In this document: one piece after another, positions 57,384-64,000 of the stretch | Position numbering within the stretch: position 1 is the stretch's first letter | Layout of the letters: each line of letters opens with the position of its first letter | Assembly (NCBI RefSeq): GCF_013408525.1 | Contig: NZ_JACBZM010000001.1 | Span: 124,001-188,000, forward strand | Reading direction: 5' to 3' | DNA length: 64,000 bases | Source: Nocardioides aromaticivorans | Lineage (GTDB): Bacteria; Actinomycetota; Actinomycetes; Propionibacteriales; Nocardioidaceae | The notes under the pieces: model-generated | Database searches by the model: none | Seen by the model: only the letters and a program-made list of their open reading frames with translations | What the model was told of the DNA's origin: nothing | Program-made: the position numbers and the translations under genes

Positions 57384-57503
57384 GAACACCTCTCGATACT
57401 GGCGGGTCTAGGGCGCGGCGAGGCCCGGAGGCGTCAAGACCGCTTTCGTCATTCTGCCACGGGGTCCGAAGCGGCCTGACATTCGGGGGCGTTCACCCAC
57501 CGT

Positions 57504-58067
57504 TCACGCGTCCTTGGCGGCTGCCTTCTTCGCCTTCTTGTAGTCGCGCACCTTCTGCAGCGACACCGGGTCAACGACGTCGGCGACCGATCGATAGCCC
57601 TCGAGTGCATAGTCGCCCGCGGCCTTCTCCCAGCCCGCCGGCCGGACGCCGAGCTGCTTCGCCACGAGGGCCGTGAAGATCTGTGCCTTCTGCTTGCCGA
57701 AGCCGGGCAGGCCCTGGATCCGCTTGAGCAGGTCCTTGCCGTCGGACGCCTCGGTCCAGATGCGCGACGCGTCGCCGTCGTACTCGTCGACGACGACCCG
57801 GGCGAGCTCCTGCAGGCGAGCGGCCATCGAGCCGCCGTACCGGTGGATGGCGGGCGGGGTCCGGCACAGCTCGGAGAACCTCTCCGGGTCGGCCGCCGCG
57901 ATCGCCGCCGGCTCCAGGCTCCCGAACCGCTCGAGCACCTTCGCCGGGCCGGCGAACGCACGCTCCATCGGGAACTGCTGGTCCAGCATCATCCCCGCGA
58001 GGAGAGCGAAGGGGCTCTCGGCGAGCACCTTGTCGGCGGCGGGGTCCTGGGCGATCTGGATGGCCAT
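57504..58067 (-). CDS. HhH-GPD-type base-excision repair protein
   Basis: The 187-residue protein has the helix-hairpin-helix of DNA glycosylases (LPGFGKQKAQIF near residue 120) preceded by a helical domain (LLAGMMLDQQFPMERAFAGP). It is shorter than AlkA or Nth and ends in a Lys/Ala-rich tail. No iron-sulfur Cys set is present. It would remove damaged bases; the active-site Asp is probably in VADVVDPVSL. Start ATG 58067 within the shorter, well-conserved reading. Confidence 0.85.
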   Translation of the reverse strand: MAIQIAQDPAADKVLAESPFALLAGMMLDQQFPMERAFAGPAKVLERFGSLEPAAIAAADPERFSELCRTPPAIHRYGGSMAARLQELARVVVDEYDGDASRIWTEASDGKDLLKRIQGLPGFGKQKAQIFTALVAKQLGVRPAGWEKAAGDYALEGYRSVADVVDPVSLQKVRDYKKAKKAAAKDA

Positions 58068-58090
58068 GGGGCCATCTTGCCGCAGCGTCG

Positions 58091-58699
58091 TCAGCCGTTC
58101 CGCTCCGCGATCCGCTCCAGCCCGGTCCACAGCGCGTCCATCATCCGCTCGACCATCGTCTCGGCGGTGACCTCGGGGTGGTGGCGCCACCACTTGGCGG
58201 CCTGCTCTCCGGCGCCGGAGATCGCGTGTGCGTACGCGGACGCGGACTCCTCGTCGAGGCCCGGGGCGGCCGCGCGGACGAGGCCGGCGATGACCTCGGC
58301 GGTCTCGTAGCGGTGGCGGCCGGCGGCCTCGGCGACGCGCCCGGCGATCGCGGCGCCGCCGCCGAAGAGCACGTCCCACGCCGAGCCGCGGTCGCGCACG
58401 AACAGGAAGTAGGCGCCGAACCCGGCGCGCAGCTGGTCCTCGGGGGTCTGCGCTCCCCCGGCCGCGGTGACGACGGCGGCATCGAGCTCGGCGCGAGCCG
58501 CGCGGAGGCACTCGAGGTAGATCTCGTCCTTGTCGGCGAAGTACTTGTAGATGAGGGTGCGGGTCACCCCGGCCGCCGCGGCGATGTCCTCGACCGCCGT
58601 GCCCTGGTAGCCGAGGCGGACGAAGACGTCCTCGGCGACGGAGATGAGCTGCGCACGTCGTACCTCGGGGGCGAGGCGGCGGCGGGGCTGACCGGCCAC
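58091..58699 (-). CDS. TetR-family regulator
   Basis: The 202-residue protein has an N-terminal TetR helix-turn-helix (about 15-62; VEDIAAAAGVTRTLIYKYFADKDEIY) and a helical effector domain. GTG start at 58699, one base after the stop of the preceding small membrane protein gene on the same strand. No divergent target gene is adjacent; it may control the small-protein cluster upstream or itself. Confidence 0.9.
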   Translation of the reverse strand: MAGQPRRRLAPEVRRAQLISVAEDVFVRLGYQGTAVEDIAAAAGVTRTLIYKYFADKDEIYLECLRAARAELDAAVVTAAGGAQTPEDQLRAGFGAYFLFVRDRGSAWDVLFGGGAAIAGRVAEAAGRHRYETAEVIAGLVRAAAPGLDEESASAYAHAISGAGEQAAKWWRHHPEVTAETMVERMMDALWTGLERIAERNG

Positions 58700-58700
58700 C

Positions 58701-59009
58701 TCAGGCCGTCCAGTCGAGGAGGACCCCGCCGGCGGTGATCGCGACGAACCACCACGCCCAGCTCACGACGCCCAGCAGCACGACGCGTCGCGGGTGGGGT
58801 GTCCACCAGACGAAGCAGAGCACGAACATGACGAACCAGGTGAGCAGCAGCACGACGACCGCCCACACCGGCGCCAGCAGTCCGGAGAACGCGTAGAGGA
58901 ACAGCGACGAGAGGACCAGCACCAGCCCGATGAAGGGCAGCGGCGAGATGTGCTTCCCGGTGGCAGGGTCGATGGCCGCCGGGCGGATCCGGCGGCGACG
59001 GCGGAACAA
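58701..59009 (-). CDS. Small three-helix membrane protein
   Basis: The 102-residue protein has a short Arg-rich start (FRRRRRIRPA), a PATGKH stretch and three membrane segments (about 24-45, 48-68, 75-97). The only in-frame start after the preceding gene is TTG at 59009, 4 bases past that gene's stop; longer readings run through the neighbour. Its stop is one base before the TetR GTG. Family not recognised. Confidence 0.68.
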   Translation of the reverse strand: MFRRRRRIRPAAIDPATGKHISPLPFIGLVLVLSSLFLYAFSGLLAPVWAVVVLLLTWFVMFVLCFVWWTPHPRRVVLLGVVSWAWWFVAITAGGVLLDWTA

Positions 59010-59013
59010 CGGG

Positions 59014-59217
59014 CTACTCGGCCTGCTGCTCGGGGGCGTCGTCGTTCCAGGCCGGGTCGTTGTCCCAGGCCGCGGTGTTCTCCGCCGCGTGCTCCAGGGC
59101 CCGGGCCGCCTCGGCCTCGGTCGCGTAGGGGCCGAGCCGGTCCTTGTTGGGGCAGCCCTCGACACCCTCGACGGCGTGGTGCTTGAGGCAGAACCAGTAC
59201 TCACCTTCATTCGCCAT
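59014..59217 (-). CDS. Small cytoplasmic protein with Cys-His cluster
   Basis: The 67-residue protein reads YWFCLKHHAVEG then GCPNKDRLGPYATEAEAARAL, with Cys and His that could bind zinc and a SPOR-like helix. ATG at 59217 is preferred over a start at 59265 because the family-like part begins at MANEGEYW. Followed by the membrane protein after 4 bases. Similar short proteins are widespread in actinobacteria; function unknown. Confidence 0.78.
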   Translation of the reverse strand: MANEGEYWFCLKHHAVEGVEGCPNKDRLGPYATEAEAARALEHAAENTAAWDNDPAWNDDAPEQQAE

Positions 59218-59296
59218 GCCCCGAAACCTACTCTCCTGCGACGAGAGCGTCGCGTGGTGCAACACGCGTGTTACAGGACGCCGCTAATGTCCGGTC

Positions 59297-60802
59297 ATGA
59301 GCACGATGTTCGAGGGCTACGGGACCACCGGACCTGCCTACGACGAGATGTTCGACGGCGGCGGCGAGCTCCGGCCGCCGTACCTGCGGATGCGCGACTC
59401 GCTCGACAAGATGAGCACCCCCGAGCTGATCAGTCGCGTCGAGGCGCTGCAGGCGAGCTATCTCGACCAGGGCATCACCTTCGACATCGGCGGCGAGGAG
59501 CGGGCGATGCCGCTCGACATCCTCCCGCGCGTCATCGAGATGGACACCTGGACGACCATCGAGAAGGGCCTGCAGCAGCGGGTCAAGGCGCTCGAGATGC
59601 TCCTCGCCGACGTGTACGACGCCGGGCACGTCTTCGAGGACGGGGTGCTCCCCCGCCAGGTGATCACCACCAGCTCCCACTTCCACCGGCAGGCCGCGAC
59701 CATCCGTCCGGCCAACGGCGTGCGGGTGCACGTCTCGGGGATCGACCTGATCCGCGACAACAACGGCGAGTTCCGGGTGCTCGAGGACAACGTGCGGGTG
59801 CCGTCGGGGGTCTCCTACGTGATGACCAGCCGCCGGGCGATCTCCTCGGCGCTGCCGGAGACGATCGCCCAGCACCGGATCCGGCCGGTGGCCGGCTACC
59901 CGCAGAAGCTGCTGGCGGCGCTGCGGGCCGCGGCTCCTGCCGGCGTCGCGGACCCGACGGTCGTCGTCCTCACCCCGGGCGTCTACAACGGCGCCTACTT
60001 CGAGCACACGCTGCTGGCCCGGACAATGGGCGTCGAGCTCGTCGAGGGTCGCGACCTGGTCTGCCGGCGCGGCGAGGTGATGATGCGGACCACCAAGGGC
60101 CTCGCGCCGGTCCACGTGATCTACCGGCGCGTCGACGACGAGTTCCTCGACCCGGTGCACTTCCGGGCCGACTCGATGCTGGGCTGCCCGGGCCTGATCG
60201 ACGCGGCGCGCGCCGGCAACGTGACGATCGCGAACGCGGTCGGCAACGGTGTCGCCGACGACAAGCTCGTCTACACCTACATGCCGGACGTGATCCGCTA
60301 CTACCTCGACGAGGAGCCGGTCATCCGCAACGTCGACACCTGGCGGTGTGGCGAGTCGGAGGCGCGCGAGGAGGTCCTCGACCGGCTCGACGAGCTGGTG
60401 CTGAAGCCGGTCGACGGGTCGGGCGGCAAGGGCATCGTGATCGGGCCGCGCGCCGACCGCGCCGAGCTCGACGAGCTGCGCGCGAAGATCCTCGAGGACC
60501 CGCGGTCCTGGATCGCGCAGCCGGTCGTGCAGCTCTCGACGGTGCCGACCTTCGTCGACGGCGAGCTCGGGCCGCGCCACGTCGACCTGCGGCCGTTCGC
60601 GGTCAACGACGGCAACCGCGTGTGGGTGCTGCCCGGCGGGCTCACCCGCGTCGCGCTCGGCAAGGGCGAGCTGATCGTGAACTCCTCCCGCGGCGGTGGC
60701 ACCAAGGACACGTGGGTGCTGGCCGGACCGACGGGACCGGAGCAGCAGCAACAGCAACAGCAGCAACAGCAGACCCACCTGCCGTCCGGGGCGGTGGAGT
60801 GA
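59297..60802 (+). CDS. Circularly permuted ATP-grasp protein
   Basis: The 501-residue protein belongs to the permuted ATP-grasp family encoded with alpha-E and transglutaminase genes (Rv2411c type). Visible segments: LRPPYLRMRDSLDKM near the start, LIRDNNGEFRVLEDNVRVPSG (ATP site) and LVLKPVDGSGGKGIVIGP (Lys and Gly-rich loop). Such enzymes form peptide or amide bonds, substrate unknown. The C-terminal part contains a run of ten Gln (CAG/CAA repeat at about 60742-60771). Its stop overlaps the next ATG by one base. Confidence 0.9.
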   Translation: MSTMFEGYGTTGPAYDEMFDGGGELRPPYLRMRDSLDKMSTPELISRVEALQASYLDQGITFDIGGEERAMPLDILPRVIEMDTWTTIEKGLQQRVKALEMLLADVYDAGHVFEDGVLPRQVITTSSHFHRQAATIRPANGVRVHVSGIDLIRDNNGEFRVLEDNVRVPSGVSYVMTSRRAISSALPETIAQHRIRPVAGYPQKLLAALRAAAPAGVADPTVVVLTPGVYNGAYFEHTLLARTMGVELVEGRDLVCRRGEVMMRTTKGLAPVHVIYRRVDDEFLDPVHFRADSMLGCPGLIDAARAGNVTIANAVGNGVADDKLVYTYMPDVIRYYLDEEPVIRNVDTWRCGESEAREEVLDRLDELVLKPVDGSGGKGIVIGPRADRAELDELRAKILEDPRSWIAQPVVQLSTVPTFVDGELGPRHVDLRPFAVNDGNRVWVLPGGLTRVALGKGELIVNSSRGGGTKDTWVLAGPTGPEQQQQQQQQQQTHLPSGAVE

Positions 60803-61755
60803 TGCTCAGCCGGATCGCCGAGTCGCTGTTCTGGATCGGCCGCTACATCGAGCGGGCCGACGACACCGCCCGCATCCTCGACGTGCAGACCCAGTTGCTG
60901 CTCGAGGACGCCACCATCGACGAGGCGCAGACCTGCCGCGACCTCCTGTCGTGCATGGGCATCGAGCCCGCCGACGCCGCCGAGGCCGGGGTCGACATGT
61001 TCGGCGCGGTCACGATCGACCAGGTGCTGCGGCTGCTCGCCTACGACCCCCAGTCGCCCAGCTCGATCGCGGCGATCATCGGCTCCGCGCGCGAGTCCGC
61101 CCGAGGGGCCCGGGAGACGCTGACCGTCCCGCTGTGGGAGGCCATCAACACCACCTGGCGCCCGATCCCGTCCGGGCACTTCGAGGCCCTCCGGCCGCCG
61201 TACATCTTCAGCTGGGTGCGGGAGCGGGCGGCACTGATCAACGGCACCGCCGACGCGACGATGACCCGCGACGAGGGCTGGCAGTTCATCATGCTCGGCC
61301 GCAACATCGAGCGCGCCGACATGACCTCGCGACTGGTCGCGACGACCGCGTTGTCGAGCGGCGCCGGGCAGTGGACCTCGGCGCTGCGCGCGTCCGGCGC
61401 GTACGACGCCTTCCTCCGCACCTACCGCGGGATCGAGACGGATCGGGCGGCGGCGGAGTTCCTGCTGCTCGACCGGCTCTTCCCGCGCTCGGTGGTCTTC
61501 GCGCTCGACCGGGCCGAGCAGGCGCTGGTCAACCTGACCGGCGACCCGCGGCGGGCCGGCTTCCAGGACGAGGCGCAGCGGCTGATCGGGCGGACGCGGG
61601 CCGAGCTGGAGTACCGCTCGCTGACCGACCTCGTCGAGGACCTGCCCGACGAGATGGAACGACTGCAACGCACGTGCGCGGCCGCGACCGACGCGATCTC
61701 CCGGCGGTACTTCGCCGGGTCGGAGGCCCTCGCGTGGAAGGGAGTGGGCGCGTGA
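60802..61755 (+). CDS. Alpha-E domain protein
   Basis: The 317-residue helical protein matches the alpha-E domain family (Rv2410c type): it opens with LSRIAESLFWIGRYIERADDTARIL, has FSWVRERAALINGTADATM and a mirrored FIMLGRNIERADMTSRL segment. Members are always found with the ATP-grasp and transglutaminase proteins; the biochemical role is not known. It overlaps both neighbours (1 base before, 4 bases after), so the three are one translational unit. Confidence 0.92.
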   Translation: MLSRIAESLFWIGRYIERADDTARILDVQTQLLLEDATIDEAQTCRDLLSCMGIEPADAAEAGVDMFGAVTIDQVLRLLAYDPQSPSSIAAIIGSARESARGARETLTVPLWEAINTTWRPIPSGHFEALRPPYIFSWVRERAALINGTADATMTRDEGWQFIMLGRNIERADMTSRLVATTALSSGAGQWTSALRASGAYDAFLRTYRGIETDRAAAEFLLLDRLFPRSVVFALDRAEQALVNLTGDPRRAGFQDEAQRLIGRTRAELEYRSLTDLVEDLPDEMERLQRTCAAATDAISRRYFAGSEALAWKGVGA

Positions 61756-62600
61756 ACATGCAGCTGCGGATCGTGCACACGTCGGAGTACGTCTACGACG
61801 GCGGCGCCATGGCGTCGTACAACCAGGCACGGATGACGCCGGTGACCACGCCCGAGCAGATCGTCGTGCACCACCGCCTCGACGTCAGCCCGAAGCCGTG
61901 GACCTACTCCTACACCGACTACTTCGGATGCGCGGTCACGGCGTTCGAGGTCGTCGACCCGCACGAGTCGATGACCGTCACCGCGACGTCGACGGTGCAG
62001 GTCAACCGGGTCGGCGCCGAGCCCGAGGCGCGCTCCACCTGGTCGTCGTACGGCGAGCGGGAGGTGCGCGACCGGTGGACGGAGTTCCTCGTGGTCTCCG
62101 ACCTGGTCGCCCCGACGCCCGACTTCGAGGAGCTCGTCAAGGACATCGGGGCCGGGGCGGACCTGCCCGGTGACGCCGCCCGCGCCGTGTGCCGGCTGGT
62201 GACGGCGCAGATCGACTTCCTGCCCGGTGTGACCGACGTGGAGTCGACCGCGGCCGACGCGTGGGACCAGCGCGCCGGGGTCGGCCAGGACATGGTCCAC
62301 CTGGCCATCGGCGGCCTGCGCACCCTCGGGATCCCGGCCCGTTACGTGTCGGGCTACGTGCACCCCGTCGAGTCCCCCGTCGTCGGGGAGACGGTCACCG
62401 GCAACCCGTTCGCGTGGCTGGAGTGGTGGGACGACGGCTGGCAGGCCTTCGACCCGACGACCGCCACGGCGCCCAGCGAGCGGTACGTCGCGATCGGGCA
62501 CGGGCGCGACTACACCGACGTGCCGCCGCTGCGCGGGATCTACACCGGCGCGCAGACGGCGGCGCTCGACGTCAGCGTCGAGGTCACGCGCCTGGCGTGA
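61752..62600 (+). CDS. Transglutaminase-like protein lacking catalytic Cys and His
   Basis: The 282-residue protein has the N-terminal beta domain of bacterial transglutaminase-like proteins (LRIVHTSEYVYDG) and a transglutaminase core (about 155-250). At the usual GVCQDxxH site it reads GVGQDMVH (Gly178 for Cys), and at the usual HAWVEW site it reads FAWLEWW (Phe220 for His); only Asp234 in FDPTT remains. It is therefore probably not a thiol enzyme. GTG at 61752 overlaps the alpha-E stop; an ATG two codons later is possible. Third gene of the ATP-grasp/alpha-E trio. Confidence 0.9.
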   Translation: MNMQLRIVHTSEYVYDGGAMASYNQARMTPVTTPEQIVVHHRLDVSPKPWTYSYTDYFGCAVTAFEVVDPHESMTVTATSTVQVNRVGAEPEARSTWSSYGEREVRDRWTEFLVVSDLVAPTPDFEELVKDIGAGADLPGDAARAVCRLVTAQIDFLPGVTDVESTAADAWDQRAGVGQDMVHLAIGGLRTLGIPARYVSGYVHPVESPVVGETVTGNPFAWLEWWDDGWQAFDPTTATAPSERYVAIGHGRDYTDVPPLRGIYTGAQTAALDVSVEVTRLA

Positions 62601-62605
62601 ACCCC

Positions 62606-62680
62606 GGTGGTCGAGGAGGTCGCGCGTCTGACGTGGGCCTCCGGTGGTCGAGGAGGTCGCGCAGCGACCGTCTCGAGACC
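62606..62680. repeat. REP-like repeat pair, first unit truncated
   Basis: A unit starting at 62606 breaks off after GTCGCGCG; a full 38-base unit follows at 62643-62680, here ending in GTCTCGAGACC instead of GTCACGAGACC. Lies between the converging transglutaminase-like and TPR genes. Confidence 0.9.
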
Positions 62681-62690
62681 CCTGGACCCG

Positions 62691-63137
62691 TCAGCCGACC
62701 TTGCCGGCGAGGCGCTCGACCCGCAGGACGTCGTACTCGTGCTCGGGGTCGCCGGTCATCGCGGCGGCCAGGCGCAGGTGCGGCAGCGCCTCGTCGTACT
62801 TCGACTGGCGCTCCAGCGAGCGACCGAGGGCGTGGCGCGACCACGCGTCGGACGGGTCCTCGTCGACCAGCTGGCGCAGCTCGTCGTGCGCCTTCTGCAG
62901 CTGGGCGCGCATCAGGTAGGCCCAGGCGCGCAGCGAGCGGAGGCCACGGTTGGTGGGCTCCTCCTCGAGCGCGGGCTCGAGGACCTCGAGGGCCTCGCGG
63001 GGCGCGCGCCGGCCGAGCAGGTCGTGCGCCGTGCGGTAGGCGCTGGCGTGGTGGGTGGTGGCGCCCGGCCTGCCCAATGCAAACGGGGCGATCGCGGGCG
63101 CCTGGATGCGGATGTCCGGCTGCGTCGTCTCGTTCAT
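62691..63137 (-). CDS. Tetratricopeptide repeat protein
   Basis: The 148-residue protein consists of about three TPR-like helix pairs (AYRTAHDLLGRRAPREALEVL, RAWAYLMRAQLQKAHDELRQL, SRHALGRSLERQSKYDEALPHL) after a 30-residue N-terminal tail. TPR modules bind proteins; no partner is obvious. ATG at 63137 has GAAGG upstream. It is divergent from rnpB with about 45 bases between, so promoters are close. Confidence 0.88.
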   Translation of the reverse strand: MNETTQPDIRIQAPAIAPFALGRPGATTHHASAYRTAHDLLGRRAPREALEVLEPALEEEPTNRGLRSLRAWAYLMRAQLQKAHDELRQLVDEDPSDAWSRHALGRSLERQSKYDEALPHLRLAAAMTGDPEHEYDVLRVERLAGKVG

Positions 63138-63173
63138 GTCGCCTTCAACTGTCCGTCGGGCTCGGTTGTTCCC

Positions 63174-63179
63174 TAGAGT
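63174..63179 (+). promoter_or_regulatory. rnpB -10 element
   Basis: TAGAGT lies 7 to 9 bases before the predicted 5' end of RNase P RNA; the -35 region is weak (CTGTCC-like near 63148). Confidence 0.55.
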
Positions 63180-63182
63180 GAG

Positions 63183-63566
63183 CCGCGGACGGGCTGGTCG
63201 GGCGACCGCGGGACCCACCGCCGCGAGGCGTCGGGTCCCGAGGAAAGTCCGGGCTCCACAGAGCAGGGTGGTGGGTAACACCCACCCGGGGTGACCCGCG
63301 GGACAGTGCCACAGAGAACAGACCGCCTCCGGTCCGCCGGAGGTAAGGGTGAAACGGTGGGGCAAGAGCCCACCAGTGCACCGGGCGACCGGTGCAGCTC
63401 GGCAAACCCCACCCGGAGCAAGACCAGACAGCACACGTCCGAGGGCGGCTCGCCCGAGTGTGCGGGTAGGTCGCTCGAGGCTGTCGGCAACGGCAGCCCT
63501 AGATGGATGGTCGCCCCCTCGGCAACGAGGGACAGAACCCGGCTTACAGGCCAGCCCGTCCCCTCT
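63183..63566 (+). ncRNA. rnpB: RNase P RNA, bacterial type A
   Basis: The RNA of RNase P trims the 5' ends of tRNA precursors. The conserved GAGGAAAGTCCGGGCTCCAC block (from about 63238), the GAAACGGTGGGGCAAGAGCC core and the late AGATGGATGGTCGCC and ACAGAACCCGGCTTACAGG segments are all present. Helix P1 is formed by GACGGGCTGG (63188-63197) and CCAGCCCGTC (63551-63560). Ends are approximate. It uses the bases between the TPR gene and the PRC-barrel gene. Confidence 0.96.
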
Positions 63567-63665
63567 CGGCCATTGCCGCCCAGCCCTCGCGCCGCATCCC
63601 GGGCGTCTGCCGTCCTCGGGCTCGGGTAACGCCTGTCACATCCCGGACGACAGACAGGAGCAGTG

Positions 63666-64000
63666 ATGCTGACCGAGAGCCAGTGGCAGGACGTCATCGG
63701 GTCGACCGCCCACGGCAGTGACGGCGAGAAGCTGGGCAAGGTCGGCCAGCTCTTCCTCGACGACAGCACCCGGCAGCCCGAGTTCGTGACGGTCCGGACG
63801 GGGCTCTTCGCGCACCGCGAGTCGTTCGTCCCGGTCCGCGACGCGGTGCTGGAGGACGACCGTCTGCTCGTGCCGTACACGAAGGACCAGGTCAAGGACG
63901 CCCCGCACGTCGACGTGGACGCCGGGCACCTGGACCCCGAGGCGGAGCTGCACCTGTGGGCCCACTACGGCCTGCAGAGCGACGCCACGGTCATGGAGTC
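63666..64000 (+). CDS. PRC-barrel domain protein, truncated by window end
   Basis: The first 111 residues are in view: an N-terminal PRC-barrel (about 5-80; GSDGEKLGKVGQLFLDD, FVTVRTGLFAHRESFVPV) and then an acidic linker (DVDAGHLDPEAELHLW). Members often carry a DUF2382 domain next, which would be outside the window. ATG at 63666 follows AGGAG by 5 bases, 99 bases after rnpB. Stress-linked role in actinobacteria is typical but not proven here. Confidence 0.88.
   Translation, partial: MLTESQWQDVIGSTAHGSDGEKLGKVGQLFLDDSTRQPEFVTVRTGLFAHRESFVPVRDAVLEDDRLLVPYTKDQVKDAPHVDVDAGHLDPEAELHLWAHYGLQSDATVME

Noticed and set aside
63173..63895. Open frames overlapping rnpB
   Set aside because: The RNase P RNA core explains this sequence; the frames have no family-like segment.

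Overview
The window is high-GC DNA with dense, short-spaced genes, GTG and TTG starts, a HrdB-type primary sigma factor, an IdeR/DtxR-type iron box, glnE beside a glnA2-type glutamine synthetase, an LprG-type lipoprotein with its MFS partner, and a DUF7455/DUF5998 gene set. Together these point to a chromosomal segment of an actinobacterium, most likely in or near Nocardioidaceae (taxon inferred, not proven). There is no prophage, IS element, CRISPR array or tRNA that I can see. The only RNA gene recognised is rnpB (RNase P RNA) near the right end.

Layout. 1-9 kb: secreted RCC1-repeat protein; a two-subunit molybdenum oxidoreductase (IorAB type, Tat-exported); a membrane diguanylate cyclase; a TetR regulator divergent from a DUF2236/acyl-CoA dehydrogenase pair, with a perfect palindromic operator between them. 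9-13 kb: a PAS-PAS-GGDEF-EAL protein divergent from a processive GT2 polysaccharide synthase that overlaps a small membrane protein; this looks like a c-di-GMP-linked exopolysaccharide module. 13-17 kb: an iron-siderophore ABC importer (binding protein, ATPase, two permeases) with two IdeR-like boxes. 17-22 kb: PAS-GGDEF-EAL plus HDOD pair, then a large polytopic membrane protein of unknown function. 22.5-31 kb: glnE, glnA2, a SufR-like regulator divergent from a small membrane protein, nadE, a VOC protein. 31-37.5 kb: panB, a PQQ-type sugar dehydrogenase lipoprotein, an AbiEi/DUF559-like orphan between two copies of a long palindrome, an M3 peptidase and a wall lytic transglycosylase. 37.6-50 kb: thymidine kinase, ECF sigma factor with membrane partner, phosphodiesterase-like protein, DUF5998, a Pat-type GNAT/acyl-CoA synthetase-like protein, parC, lprG-MFS operon, carbonic anhydrase. 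50-59 kb: parE, DUF7455 under a SigR/SigH-type promoter, lipoprotein, nuclease, hrdB, HhH-GPD repair protein, TetR, small proteins. 59-64 kb: ATP-grasp / alpha-E / transglutaminase-like trio, TPR protein, rnpB and a truncated PRC-barrel gene.

Three themes stand out. (1) Three c-di-GMP enzymes, an HDOD protein and a GT2 synthase lie within 16 kb. (2) A REP-like repeat occurs as nine units at four gene-end loci, with a compensatory base change in its hairpin; its edge supplies the same C-terminal tail and stop codon to two unrelated genes. A second family, a near-perfect 40-52 bp palindrome, flanks one orphan gene. (3) The transglutaminase-like member of the ATP-grasp/alpha-E trio has lost its catalytic Cys and His. 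All gene functions are from sequence reading only.
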